Source: Megamerina dolium (Eukaryota; Arthropoda; Insecta; Diptera; Megamerinidae). Taken from it: 64,000 nucleotides of DNA. Within the stretch, counting starts at the first letter, position 1, and each line of letters begins with the position of its first letter. The notes beneath the pieces are model-generated. The model was given only the letters and a program-made list of their open reading frames with translations. It had not been told where the DNA came from and did no database searches. Where the stretch lies: assembly GCA_963854835.1 (NCBI GenBank), contig OY978526.1, positions 10,495,277 through 10,559,276 on the forward strand. Direction: 5' to 3'. Both the position numbers and the translations under genes were made by a program. This document shows, in pieces, positions 39,301-50,254 of this stretch.

Positions 39301-42300
39301 CGATCCATATTGAAGCACAGTAAGGTGGCCAAAGCCTTTTCCGCTTCCAAAGCAAGCGATTCGCCCAGCTGGCACTAAAACAAGTCAATGCGGTTATTTG
39401 ATTTTTCTTTAGGCGCAATTGCAACACTTACGATTTTGTCATCTTGCAGTAAATCCCAGAGCAAAGTATTGCCCGGCTGGCAGACGTCGTTGATTTTGAA
39501 TGTCGGTTGTTGCTGCTGCTGCTGTATTGACGTCGCACCTCCTTTACTCGTCTCCTTGCTGCCATCGGCCATTTCCACATCTGAATCTGTGGGCTTTACG
39601 GCTGTTGCTGCTGATGCCGCCACCGCCTTGGCCGCATTCGCTGCAGCCGCTACTGCTGCCACGGCTTCTGATTTTTGCATTGCCATTGCCGAGTGTGCTG
39701 CCGCTGCCATGGCAACAGCAGCAGCTGCGAATGCCGGCGGAACACAGTTGTGTGGAACGCGCGACGCATGAGAACTGACCAACTGGGCCAATTCCTCTTC
39801 GCACGGCGAGACATCTTCGTCATCGAAATCGGCCAGATTTTTCTCCGATTTGTTGCTCATCGGCGAAGAGTAACTGCCATCGTTTTCGGCGCCACTCAGT
39901 AATTCGCTGATATTCGTTTCGGCAATTGCACGTATATACGGTCCCTCCCCTTGCAGATGCTTCAACACAGCACTGGGCACAACCTGACCGGCATCGCTAC
40001 AATCATCGCTATCATTGAGTATGTCCCCGGTATCCGCCTCATCGCCATCCTCACTACTGGGATCATCGTCCTCGCCGCCATCCCAAATGGCTTCGACAAT
40101 CTCATGAGCAAGTCGTGTCAAGGGCATCTGATTATTTTTGCGTCGTTTGCGCGATTTCTTACGATGCATCTGTATGTCCAATGCTGTGGGCTGGAGGTCA
40201 TCTTCGCTGCTCGAATTGTCAATTATATTAACGATGCGATGATTTTGCATTCTGCGCAAGAGAAATTCAATTGGTAATGCAATTTTGCATTTAAATAGTA
40301 CAAGAGTGACTTACTTGATGTCAACTTTTGGATTCAATAGATTCAATTCTTCCTCACTTAATTGTTTCGATTTTTCTGTAGAATAAGAAAAATGATTAAT
40401 TCTTATGTGTAAATGTAAATGCTTTCGATCTAAAATAACAACCTTCTGTTGGATCGCAAACATGACGTCTGCGCCGAGCTTGTTTGCACGATGTAACACC
40501 TGTATCCGATCCAACATTCTCAATATCAATTGGAGTTTTACGTCCACTGGCTAAACTACTGTCATCACCATTGCCCTGTTCATCGTCCGAGTTGCTGCCA
40601 TCCATGCTGCCGCTATCTGAACTGGAGGCTGTAGCATTTGCCGCCAACAAATGGTCTTGCATCATACTCATTTGCGAACGCGAACTATCACGCGACCAAA
40701 TGAGCTTAGTCAATGCTGACGCAATATATATACTTTGTTCGGTATGCTCCTTAGGATCCATGCGACAGAGCAACGAATACAAATGCATCGCTGGGCGCGG
40801 TGCCAGATTCTTCACCAGTGATGGTAGAAGATCGAAAATTGTTTTCGAACAATGCTTCAGCTGTGTAGCCTGCCAAATGAGCTTAATGTGTTCTTCGGTT
40901 ATTTGATTTTCCACTGCCAAAAAATTGAGCACCACATGTGCCTGCTTAATTACTTCTACATGCAAATTGGGACCGAAAAGATGTTGTATGATTTGATTTT
41001 CGGTCAACCAATTGGATATTTTTTGTCCGACTATTTCCACCTCGCCAACAGATTCTGTTGTGCAAATTTCATTGAAGAGATTTATATGAGCATTTATCTG
41101 TGCCATACCTGTCGGTGTTGGGGAAAGGGAGAAAGCAATATGTTAATCGAATACAAATTTTGTTCAATACGAATTTGAATGCATACCAGCCAAACGCATA
41201 GTCAATGTGGTTGATGTGAAATACTTGAAGGCCAATGCCAAACCTTCTACATCAAATGTCGCAGATGCATCCAAGGGATCACGCACTGAAGACCACACAA
41301 AATCGGCCATGGCACGTGTCGGAATAGAACGCAAGTTCTGATCGGACAATTTGCACATGTATTGCAAAACGCGACTGCGCAACGGCACAAACAGTTGCAC
41401 AATGCAGCCGTAGTTCAGCCAGAGCTTTATATTAGAAACAGTTGCCGTAATGGCGTGTGCTGTGGTAACTGGCAGATCGTTCTGTTCAAAGCACAACATC
41501 ATGGCTGCGAACCCACCAGAGCTACAGAACAGACTGATGTTGCGCAGCAGATACACAGGAATCTCATTGTCATGTAGATCACAAAAGATGGCCAAATGTT
41601 GTGCTTCCTCAGCGGAAATATCATCTAAGCGTGCATGTGTACCGTGCTTGTAGGCAATGTATAGAGGAAAATTAAGCAGAAACACCTTCGAAATCAATAG
41701 GAGAAGTTTCTCAACTTCAGGCAGTATCCATGTTTCCTCGGTGCATTGCTGTTGTTGTGTTTGTTTATTAGTTGCTTGCGGCGACAACGCCGCAGACAAT
41801 GGAGGTTTGCTTGCCAACCCAATAGATTCCTTTGTCTCATCTTTGGACTCCTTTAATGCATCGCCACTCTTCGCCACAGTTATAGTAGCGTCATCTTCTC
41901 CCGTTTGAGATTTATCATTTGCTGACGTTGTACCAGTACTCTCTACACCACTGGAAGATGCTTGTGCCGATCCAGACTGAGCAGTGTTCGCCGACAAACG
42001 TTTGTAATCATCGATGAGACGTTCGATATGCTTCAGATGATGTACAGCCAAGCATAGCATCGATTGTACAACCAAATTGAAACGTTCAAAATTCTTTACG
42101 TCTCGATACAGGCACATACATTGTCGTTGCGGCCAAGCTTGTATGTACCCAAAGGCAGTTTCAATTTCACCTTTGAAGAGTATCGAGTGTTTTGCATCGT
42201 TGCTAGTTATGCGCGCCTCATCTGGAATAAAGAAAAAATATATATATATACATATACATATGTATATATAAATTAGGACGAGGTGAAAATGGTCAAACGT

Positions 42301-42412
42301 CGACCTCGATTTTAATGCCGGCATGAGGAGGCCATCACAGTAGAGCACACTCCTCCAATTGTTACTTACACGACTCCAGCAGATGCAAAAAGTCCGCACA
42401 TACGTCGCACAT
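24335..42412 (-). CDS. puf: puf: USP34-type ubiquitin-specific protease (25 coding exons, 4066 aa)
   Basis: Coding exons, 5' to 3' on the minus strand: 42412-42370, 42221-41187, 41108-40443, 40375-40315, 40251-39432, 39374-38950, 38876-38415, 38346-37917, 37859-34982, 34865-34748, 34557-34377, 34257-33638, 33575-33452, 33359-33172, 33106-32836, 32775-32593, 30669-30270, 30206-30101, 30022-29851, 29780-29590, 29524-29172, 29105-28145, 25987-25864, 25806-25593, 25509-24335. All phases agree. The start MCDVCADFLHLLES aligns with the USP34 N-terminus. The USP fold has the Cys box GLTNLGATCYMAS (catalytic Cys about 2047) and the His box VHTGTADGGHYYSF (His about 2330) followed by WFLFNDAEV. Helical-repeat sequence flanks it. 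Poly-Q (exon 22), poly-A and acidic tracts (exon 25) are present. The enzyme removes ubiquitin from proteins; Drosophila puf affects growth and Myc. Intron 3 has a GTTGTT donor. Confidence 0.95.
26300..27150 (-). mobile_element. non-LTR retrotransposon fragment (reverse transcriptase C-terminal part), split by a SINE
   Basis: The minus strand encodes decayed segments such as KTTLYKSLIMPVLTYGAEAW and TICTSDE, then a break, then ELYADTDI and VKRIKI plus RWLGHVEL. These match the end of a LINE polymerase and the copy at 50255-51100. Stops and frameshifts make it a pseudogene. The SINE at 26394-26761 separates the codons for DI from VKRIKI. The clade (RTE-like?) is a guess. Confidence 0.75.
26394..26761 (+). 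mobile_element. tRNA-derived SINE, copy B (9-bp target-site duplication)
   Basis: Direct repeats TATGTCGGT at 26385-26393 and 26762-26770 bound the insert exactly. The head GTGGGTGCCGTAGCTCAG holds box A; box B is partly deleted just after GGGTTC. The body shares its blocks with copy A and ends in a short A run, a variable part and a (CCTAA)-like tail. It lies inside the LINE remnant in a puf intron, so it is younger than that LINE insertion. Confidence 0.88.
30670..32592. other. puf intron 16 containing a dead mariner
   Basis: This 1923-base intron stands out because nearby puf introns are under 200 bases. Most of the excess is the mariner at about 31098-32128 plus flanks. The remainder is AT-rich without recognisable content. 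Confidence 0.8.
31098..32128 (-). pseudogene. mariner transposase pseudogene in a puf intron
   Basis: From an ATG at 32126-32128 to the stop at 31098 the minus strand reads as an irritans-like mariner transposase with breaks. The N-terminal part includes WLRRFRSGNFDVKDAPRSGS and ETDRHVSTVSISQELNIAQK. The C-terminal part includes HPPYTPDLTPCDYYLF and LPSKWQQVIEQNGAYLT. Early stops and mid-gene frameshifts separate these parts, so no active enzyme is possible. The third D block is in YTPDLTPCDY. I could not define the element's TIRs. It is a different mariner lineage from the one at 15160-16399. Confidence 0.88.
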
Positions 42413-43466
42413 TATTCCTTAGATTCAATTTTTCCACCTTTCTTTGTATCCTATCTCTGCAATCGGTGTCTGTCTTATCCGCTGCTAGTTTATTTTTCAC
42501 TTTTCTCAAGTTTTTCTCTCCTTCATTCGATGTCTGCATCCATTTATTGTGTGAGTTTCAACGTTTGCTTGCACATTCGTAAGTGCATCTCAATGTGGTT
42601 GTTTTTAATTCAACAATACTTTATTTCATAAGATATTTAGTTATATTTTCAAAAAAAAAATAATAATTTTCACACACAGAAATTTTTTCCTTCTTCGTTT
42701 TCTTCTGCAGCAGAGAATTCTTCACCTTTCTTTTTCCCGAATATTCGTACCTCATTCTTCAATTTTATAAAGTGATGCCAGAAAGACGATTTTTGTAATG
42801 TTGTCGATTTTTCTGGGCCATGATTATTATACAATTTTAGGGAATATTGCTGCAACAAAAAACAATTTTTAACATTAATTTTGCCAATTAAAATGTTGTT
42901 GCGCTTGGTTTTTTTTTCACGAATATGAATGGTATCGTCTTACTAGCTAATTTTCGACCTACGATATACCCGATGTGTTTACATACTTAACAAACTTTTT
43001 AATTTCTTTGGAAACAACGGATCGTTGTTAGAAAGCAGTTTCAAACCAAGAATAAATGACGTGAAAGTGATTGACTTGTTGTACTATAAATTTCCAATAT
43101 ATAACATTTTCAAAAATATATAAAGGTTGGATTTAAAAATGTTAACATCTTTTCCGTGTAATCTTTTGGAGAAACTAGTCACCATTCCATCAGATTAAAA
43201 TAATTTAAAAAAAAACGATTTTTATTGATAGAGCAACTAAAAATATTTTACGTACTTTATTTTATTTTGACCTTACATGAATAAAATTAGATTACTGGGC
43301 ATCCGTCAAGCCCTCTGTATATAACGTTCATAAGACAAACGATTTTTTCATCTTTTAATTGCATAATCTGTTTACAACAGTTATGTATGAGTCATTTTTA
43401 GTTTACTTTTAAAAAACTAATTTACTACACAAATATGGGATTCATATAATCACATAAAAATATAAA

Positions 43467-43868
43467 GGACCAGTTTTTCAGTGCGTGTTTAACTCTATTT
43501 GTCAGTTAAACTAAGTTTAAACTCGATTTGCAGTTTTTCAATCAAATTTCAACGTAGTTTAAACCACGTTTAAACACCGAATCTAGTTTGGTTAAACTAA
43601 GTTTGACCTATCAATTGTTCAGCTGTCTGTTCATACACCCCAGTATGTTTTTTTGCTTGCACAATTTCTGTTAGACATTTTAATTTATTTTAGTAAATAC
43701 AATTTATACTTTTTCTATAATTTAGAAACCGACAAAATCAAAAGTGTAAAGAAACAACAGATGTGTGCAAACATTGGTGCCCTGCAATAAATCTGCGGCT
43801 TAAACTGACTTTAAATTTAAACTCCATTTGCCTAAACCTAATTAAAACACGTACTGAAAAACTGGCCC
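43467..43868. mobile_element. MITE with CCAGTTTTTCAGT inverted ends
   Basis: The left end reads GGACCAGTTTTTCAGTGCG and the right end is the inverse, CGTACTGAAAAACTGGCCC. The interior is full of short inverted GTTTAAAC-type motifs and has no coding capacity. I see no clear target-site duplication. The right end touches the duplication of the next MITE. Confidence 0.65.
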
Positions 43869-43871
43869 TTA

Positions 43872-44175
43872 TAGTGCGATTTGTCAACACGTAAGGTAAC
43901 AGAAAGTAAAGTAAAGTGCGATTGAGCAACACAGGTATCTCAGTCGATATGCTATATAGGTAGGAAAGAGATAGCGAGGTTTAGTATTATATAGAAAAAT
44001 GATAGAGAGAAAAGAGAATGACTCTCATATGCTCCGTTGAAAATCTAATTTCTACAGATTCCAACGATACGTTACCTACCAATCCGTTTTGAATAATCGC
44101 TCTTATGACTTTTGTATAAAATAGTTCGGAACAGCTGATCTGTTACCTACTGGTAAATGTTGACTAATTGCACTA
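43872..44175. mobile_element. PIF/Harbinger-like MITE, copy 1 (TTA duplication)
   Basis: The ends TAGTGCGATTTGTCAACA and TGTTGACTAATTGCACTA are imperfect inverted repeats, flanked by TTA at 43869-43871 and 44176-44178. The interior matches 62892-63205 over most of its length, including GAGAGAAAAGAGAATG and CATATGCTCCGTTGAAAAT. A 3-base TWA duplication is the hallmark of the PIF/Harbinger superfamily. Confidence 0.82.
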
Positions 44176-44381
44176 TTAACCGATAATATCATAGCGTATA
44201 TTTTTACCAGATGCGTTAAATATTTTTCATGTAAATATAAGTCAGCTGATTTATGGGCATATAATTGTATACAGTTTACGCGGTATACGTGGCTTTTATA
44301 CGATTAAAGAACTTCACTAATATTTAGATAATACTCCTTTATTAAATATATATGTAATTATTATGCGGAAATTGCACATTC

Positions 44382-44941
44382 AGGGTGATTTTTTAGTAAC
44401 TTTCTTTTTGGCAACACTATATTTGGCAGCTCAGCTGTTTTCGTGTAACATGTTACTGTCAGACGTATTCAGTTTGGTCTATAATTTAACCATGAATCGA
44501 CTTACAATCGAACAACGCTTGCAGATTATTGAATTTTATTATCAAAATTCATTCAGTTTGGGCGACCTTCTGAGGCGGCTATTTGGAATCTTGTGACTAA
44601 ATTTCGCACCAAATTTACATTATTGGACATTATACCACCAACACGAATACGTAAAGTGCAGACAGATAAAAATATCGCAGCTGTATCCGCCAGTGTTGTT
44701 GATGACCGTGAATTATCGATTTATTCGTGAGATACCGGCCGATATGTTGGAGAGTATCATTGCCAAAATTGGACCCAGCGTATGAACCATTTGAGACGCA
44801 GCCGCTGTCAACATTTACATAATATCATCTTTAAACATAGAATTATATAGATCATTCTATCGACTTAAAAAAAGATTTCATACATTGCTCTAAATTTTTT
44901 TTTTTTTATCAAATCCGAAGGCTCTTTAAAAATCACCTTGT
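44382..44941 (+). mobile_element. Tc1/mariner-like deletion derivative, copy B, with transposase N-terminus
   Basis: The ends CAGGGTGATTTTTTAGTAAC and GAGGGC-free right end CTTTAAAAATCACCTTG are inverted repeats shared with 10205-10588. From 44492 the plus strand encodes MNRLTIEQRLQIIEFYYQN, the start of a helix-turn-helix transposase. The frame breaks soon after, and later fragments show that most of the catalytic domain is deleted. Confidence 0.75.
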
Positions 44942-45019
44942 AGTTTATACTATTGTACATTAGGGTATTCCTTTAAATGCGAAAACTAAAAAACTCAAAA
45001 CAATTGCGAAAATCAGAGC

Positions 45020-45200
45020 GAGGTAAGTAGAAAAGTAGGCAGATAGAAAAAGATGGAAGCTGCACGCCGAAAGCCCAATCCAAAATTAAAAATCATCGGA
45101 ACGACCTATGTTCTATAACCAAAATGTGGCAAATATGCTCACAAATGTTTAGATGTTGAAGCGCTAACGTCAGTAAAGCTGTAAGCAGAATTGCGGCGAC
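45020..45200. repeat. dispersed repeat, inverted relative to 49845-49980
   Basis: It shares blocks such as CCAATCCAAAATTAAAA and AATATGCTCACAAA and TTGAAGCG with the reverse complement of 49845-49980. The family is not recognised and no coding capacity is seen. Confidence 0.55.
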
Positions 45201-46584
45201 GACAGCAAAGCGATTGGCGGTAAGTGAACTGCGGTTCAGTTGCTGCAGTGAAATCCGTTCGAGTAAATAGAAATGCGGCGGACGACAGCGACGGAAACTA
45301 TTCTTCTAATTATCCATTTACATTTATTTTTAATTTAATTTGTTCTATAAGTATATTTACACTTTTTTTAGATTCAAGTGACTATCAGGTCAATCAATAT
45401 TCAATCAACACTGTGCCGTTGCCGGTGGACAGTAAAACAAAAATAAATTTAAATCCACTGTAAACCGTAAGCGTTAAATCGCTGCCGCCTCAATGCTGTG
45501 CCATTCCATATGACTTTGTGGGTTTACATTTTGACAGCGTTTAACAACGTCTGGGTACAGCTTAGCCGCTTAGACACGAAGACATTTGAATGAAAAACAT
45601 TTTGTTTATGAGCGAGGGTAGCACGGGAAAGAGAGAGTGGTTTTGGTTTCTTGCACAGGCGACACACTTTATACTTATGATTCGTAATGTCAAACATTGT
45701 ATTTCAGAAATTTCTACCATGGAAGTGGCAAATAGTACTATGATGATGAAGAGATTTTGTAAAAAAAGAGTGCGACTTTTTTAACTGAGGGATATTGAGG
45801 TAGCATTTTCGGCAAGAAATTTCCAAGGTTATGCTATACATTAAAATTTCGAAATAAGTATGTTGTTGATAAATTATTACAAAAATATTTTACATCTATA
45901 CATTTTTATTATTTCGGAATTTTATATTATCTTTAAATATTTTTCTAAATACATATATCTTTTTGAATATTGGAATGTTTTTTATTCCTTCCAATTCTTA
46001 GACTCTTCCTTGTGACATTACTTCAGTAGTACTTTAATAAAATAAACTGAACAGATTTGATTAAAAAGAACCACGAAAAATTATCAAGAATTTCTGGTAA
46101 CACTATGTGTTGGTGTTAACGTTTCCTCATATAGTGTCAATTAATATAGTGAAATTTAATATGAATATGTTTAAATTTGTTTTTTTTTTATGTAGGCAAT
46201 ATAGAAAAATATTCCAAATTCTACTTTATATTTAATAATATTAATCTGGCAGCTCATTGGCAATAGCGTTATTTTTGCATTCCACTTTATTTACAAATTC
46301 GCAGGCTTATTTCAGATTATTTATTGCATTACTGACCAAAGACAACTATATCTGTCAATTGTTGACAGTGTTGTATCGTTGTTTTTAGTGTAATTTGCAT
46401 AAATTTAAAAAATTGGAATTTTGAAAAACTATGTAATTAGGATTAATATATTTATATACACATTTGTGTTTTGAAAGCAATCGCCTCTAAGAGTATTTAA
46501 AGTTTAAATCATCGTAAATTTAGAATCGATTTATTTTATATATTTCCCATGCAAAAAAAAAAAAAACGATATTAAATAAGACTA

Positions 46585-47148
46585 ATGGGTACCGTAGTTA
46601 AGTGGTTAGTGCGTTGTCCTTTAGATATGTAGGTCGTGGGTTCAATAAAAGAAAAAAGTGATGTCACAAGGGTTCTGCTCATCGGAACCGGGTTAAATAA
46701 CTAAGTCCCTTCTAATATTGTCCTGAGAAAATAAGACAGGCCAAAGAAAATAAAAAGATTAGTCTCATCTTCCAGTATAAAAAAAAAATTTGCCGGGAAA
46801 AAGGGTAAATGAAATGAATAGCACAGAAACAATATACAAGCTGGTGTTGGGTTCATGCAAAATTCTACATGTTGGGCAGTTTTTGAGTACCATTTAAATA
46901 GCTTCAAACTTTGTCTTTATGCATCATTATCAAAATATTAAACAATAATAAGTTTACTAATAATGAATACAAATGAATTAGTAAATATTTTTATTATTGA
47001 ATTCTATATATTTGGAATAGTATATACACATGGAATTATTCCTATTTCTCAAAATATGTAGGGATATGCTATATATGCAAGATTTTTAACAAAATATAAT
47101 CTTCATAATTTAAGGTTTGATAAATTTATAAATTTCCCCTGTATCAAC
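46585..47148 (+). mobile_element. SINE copy C leading a 564-base insertion
   Basis: The insertion begins exactly with a SINE head (GGTACCGTAGTTAAGTGG, then GTGGGTTCAA) and contains later SINE blocks (GGTTCTGCTCATCGGAACCGG, AAGTCCCTTCTAA), with the part between deleted. It is flanked by 18-base direct repeats CGATATTAAATAAGACTA at 46567-46584 and 47149-47166, differing by one base. The last 420 bases are not SINE and are unexplained. Confidence 0.6.
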
Positions 47149-47241
47149 CGATATTAAATGAGACTAGTGTTTAAGCCAATGTTTTCAATTATGTTATGAC
47201 TTGCACGATGTAGCACCTGTATCCGATCCAACATTCTATCA

Positions 47242-48954
47242 TTATTGATTTTGCATCATTTGCGAGTGCGAACTATGTCGCGACCAAATGATCTTTTTCA
47301 ACGTCGACGCAATGCTTCTATGTTGTTCGGTATACTTCCTAGGATCCATGCGACAGAGCAACGAATGCAGATGTAAAGCTGGACGCGGTTCCATATACTT
47401 TACCAACGATAGTAGAAATTTGAAAATTACTTTTGAACAATGATTCAGTTGTGTAGCCTGCCAGAAGAGCTCAATGTGTTCTTCGGTTATTTGATTTTCC
47501 ACTGCCAAAAAATGTAGCACCACCCATGAGTTCTTAATTACTTTCACATGCAAATTGGGACCGAAAAGATGTTGTAGGATTTGATTTTCGCTCAACCAGC
47601 TGGATATTTGTTTACGGACTATTTCCTTCTCGACAACAGATTCTGTTTCCTTTATATAAGGAATATTATTTATATAGACACTGATCGTTGTCATAGCTAT
47701 CGGTGTAGAGGAAAAGAGAGAACACAATTGCTAATAGTATATAAATTTTGTTTAATATAAATTGAATACATACCATACAAACGGAAAGTCAGTGAGGTTG
47801 ATGTTAAATACTTGAATAGCACTATTAAACGTTCTACATCAAATGCTACACGATTACCAAAGCAATTACGCGCTGAGGTGGCCAGAAAAGTATTGACGGT
47901 ATTTATAGAAATATAACGCAAGTTCTGGTCGGATAATTTGCAGATGTATTGCAGAATTCGACTGCGCAACGGCATAAATAGTTGCAAAATGCAGCCCCCG
48001 TTTAACCAGAGTGTTATATTAGAAAGAGCTTTCATGATGGCGTTTGCTGTGGTAACTGGTAAATTGGTCTGTTCAAAGCACAACATCATAGCTGCGAACC
48101 CACCAGAGGTACAGAAAAGAGTGGTGTTGCGCAGCAGATACACAGGAATCTCTCTATGACGTGCATTACAAAAGATATTCAAGTACTGTGCTTCCTCAGC
48201 GGAAACAACAATAGATGAAGGTGTACCGTGCTCGCAGGCCATGTATAAAGGAAAGTTAAGCAAAAACAATTTCGGAACTAAGAAGAGAAGTCTCTCAACT
48301 TCAGGTAGTATCCATGTTTCCTCAGTGCAATGCTGTTGTTGTGCTTGTATTGCAGTTGCTTTCGGTGACAATGCAACCGACGATGCTGGTTCGCTTGCTA
48401 ATGCAATGGTTTCCCTTGTCTCATCTTTGGATTCCTTTAAAGCTTTACCACTCTTTCCCACAGTAACGTCATCTTCTTCCGTAGTCGATTTATCATTAGC
48501 TGACGTTGTACCAATATTGTCTACACCACTGTAAAGTGCTTGTCCTGATGCAGTCTGAGCAGTGTTCATCGACAATCGCTTATAATCAGCGATAAAGCGT
48601 TCGATATGCTTCAGATGATGTATAGTCAAACTTAGCATCGATTGTACAACCAAATTGAAACGTTCAAAATTCTTTGCGTCTCGATACAGGCACATACATA
48701 GTTTGTCTTTCGAAGCTTCCATGTACCGATAGACAGTTTCAATTTCAGCTTTGGAGAGTATCGAGGGTTTTGCCTCGTTGCGAGCGTTGCGTCCATCATC
48801 TGGAATACAGAAACATTTACAGTTTTTATTAGGACGGGGTGAAAACGGTCAAACATTGACCGTTATAAGAAGAACATCACGATGAAGCACACTCCTCCAA
48901 TTGTTACTTACACGACTCCACCAAATCCAAAATGTCTTTACATACGTCGCACAT
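47242..48954 (-). CDS. puf-like partial paralogue: truncated USP34 N-terminal region (3 exons, 507 aa)
   Basis: Exons are 48912-48954, 47774-48799 and 47242-47696. The first two have the same boundaries and phases as puf exons 1 and 2, with intact GTAAGT and GTATGT donors and AG acceptors. Exon 1 encodes MCDVCKDILDLVES, like puf MCDVCADFLHLLES. Exon 2 is 9 bases shorter than its parent, a multiple of three. Exon 3 stops after HSQMMQNQ where the parent continues. The frame is open over 507 codons despite roughly a quarter of residues differing. There is no catalytic domain. It might be a scaffold-fragment or dominant-negative protein, or a recent pseudogene whose frame survived by chance. Confidence 0.65.
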
Positions 48955-49274
48955 TATTCCTTAGATACAGTTTTTTCACCTTTCTTTGTAACTACTCTCT
49001 GCAACTCTGTTTGCTTTTCCACTTAGTTTATTTTTTAATTTTCTCAAAGAATTTGAGAAAATCCTTATCCACTTATTGTGTTTGCTTGCACATTCGAAAG
49101 TGCATCTTAATGTAGTGGCTTTTAATTCAACAATACTTTATTTCAGAAGATATTTAGTAATATTTTCAAAAAGAAAAATTTTCACAATGCAATATTTCCC
49201 TTCCTTGTTCTCTTCAGCAACAACGGACTCTTCACGATTCCTTTTCGCGTATATTAGGATCTTTAATTTTATAA

Positions 49275-50192
49275 GTGCCTGTTTACATTGGCCCAGTAGT
49301 GGCCTGCTCATGACCGTTGTGTTCACATTTGTGCAATTACGCCAGTTTTATTTGAATTGATATACTACAGTGGTATTGGAATTTTGGAATAAAGTAGTGG
49401 TGCGCAATTAAGAGTTTTTTCAAAATTTTTATTAATCAAATATGAAATTATATAATCATGATTTTGAATGTTCAAAAATAGAAATTATTCGATTAATCAC
49501 AGTTTTGATTAATCAGAATAAAATATTTAATATATTTATAAAAGTTTATCCAATCACAAAGTAGACAGAAAGCTTTCCAAGGCTAAGAATATGAGAATGC
49601 GTTTTAAATTTGTATTACCAAAGAAAATTTCAAAAACAAAGAAAAAATAAAAAATGAAATATATTTCGGTTAACAATCCTAATATAGAACTCTTAAGAAG
49701 CGTTACTCAAGACATAAACTTTAAAACCAATTCGATATAGATTTTTGTTATATTCTATGTTTCGGATAATAGGTTATACTGCTTTCGCCTGTAGCAGTTC
49801 GTGTCAACTGACATAAGCAAATTGACAAACTAAGTTACGTCTTGAGTAATTGGCGCTTTGCTGTTATCGCTTCAACGTCTAAAATTTTGTGAGCATATTT
49901 GTCGAAATTGAAACACTTTGGACATAGAACATAGCTCCTTGCGCCTAGTTTTAATTTTGGATTGGACTGCGAGAAGTAGAAAAGGAAACAACTGACACAC
50001 TAGTTTCACACTATAAGAAACCAGTTTCTGACATTATATTATATCGCTCTACCTCTCTTAATGTACTTTGGATGAGTAGATTTTGAAATTGGGTTTGGAT
50101 ATTCGGCGTAAAACTTACTATTTACTTTTCTACATATCTCGCTCGAGCAATTGCTTCTGGACAGGACAGTGTGAACATGCAATAAAGGTTGA
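49275..50192. mobile_element. insertion in the upstream region of the puf-like copy, foldback-type ends
   Basis: Unit 1 has an uninterrupted TTTTATAAAGTGATGCCAGAAAG at 42768-42790. Unit 2 splits the same sequence at this point with about 0.9 kb. The left end GTGCCTGTTTACATTGGCCC and right end GGACAGTGTGAACATGC are related to the hairpin at 63595-63657. No open frame of note is inside. Confidence 0.6.
49845..49980. repeat. dispersed repeat, inverted relative to 45020-45200
   Basis: See the partner at 45020-45200. This copy lies within the 49275-50192 insertion, so the repeat may be part of that element. Confidence 0.55.
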
Positions 50193-50254
50193 AGGTGATG
50201 CCAGAAAGACTATTAAAGAGTAATTCTGGCGATTTTTCGGTCCGTGATTATTAA

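Larger units (their letters stand above)
40484..47195. repeat. tandem duplication unit 1 (puf 5' exons and upstream DNA)
   Basis: The unit runs from within puf exon 3 (TTGCACGATGTAACACC) through exons 2 and 1 and upstream to TTTTCAATTATGTT near 47182-47195. It is followed directly by unit 2 in the same orientation. Clear matches to unit 2 are 40484-42840 (exons, introns, 5' flank) and about 45850-46550. The middle has been replaced or filled by different transposons. Confidence 0.8.
42413..47241. other. upstream DNA of puf and transposon-rich filler
   Basis: The first 400 bases belong to the puf leader and promoter region and are shared with unit 2. Beyond that lie the MITEs at 43467-44175, the Tc1-like relic at 44382-44941, a repeat at 45020-45200, and a SINE-led insertion at 46585-47148. 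No other host gene is seen. Confidence 0.6.
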
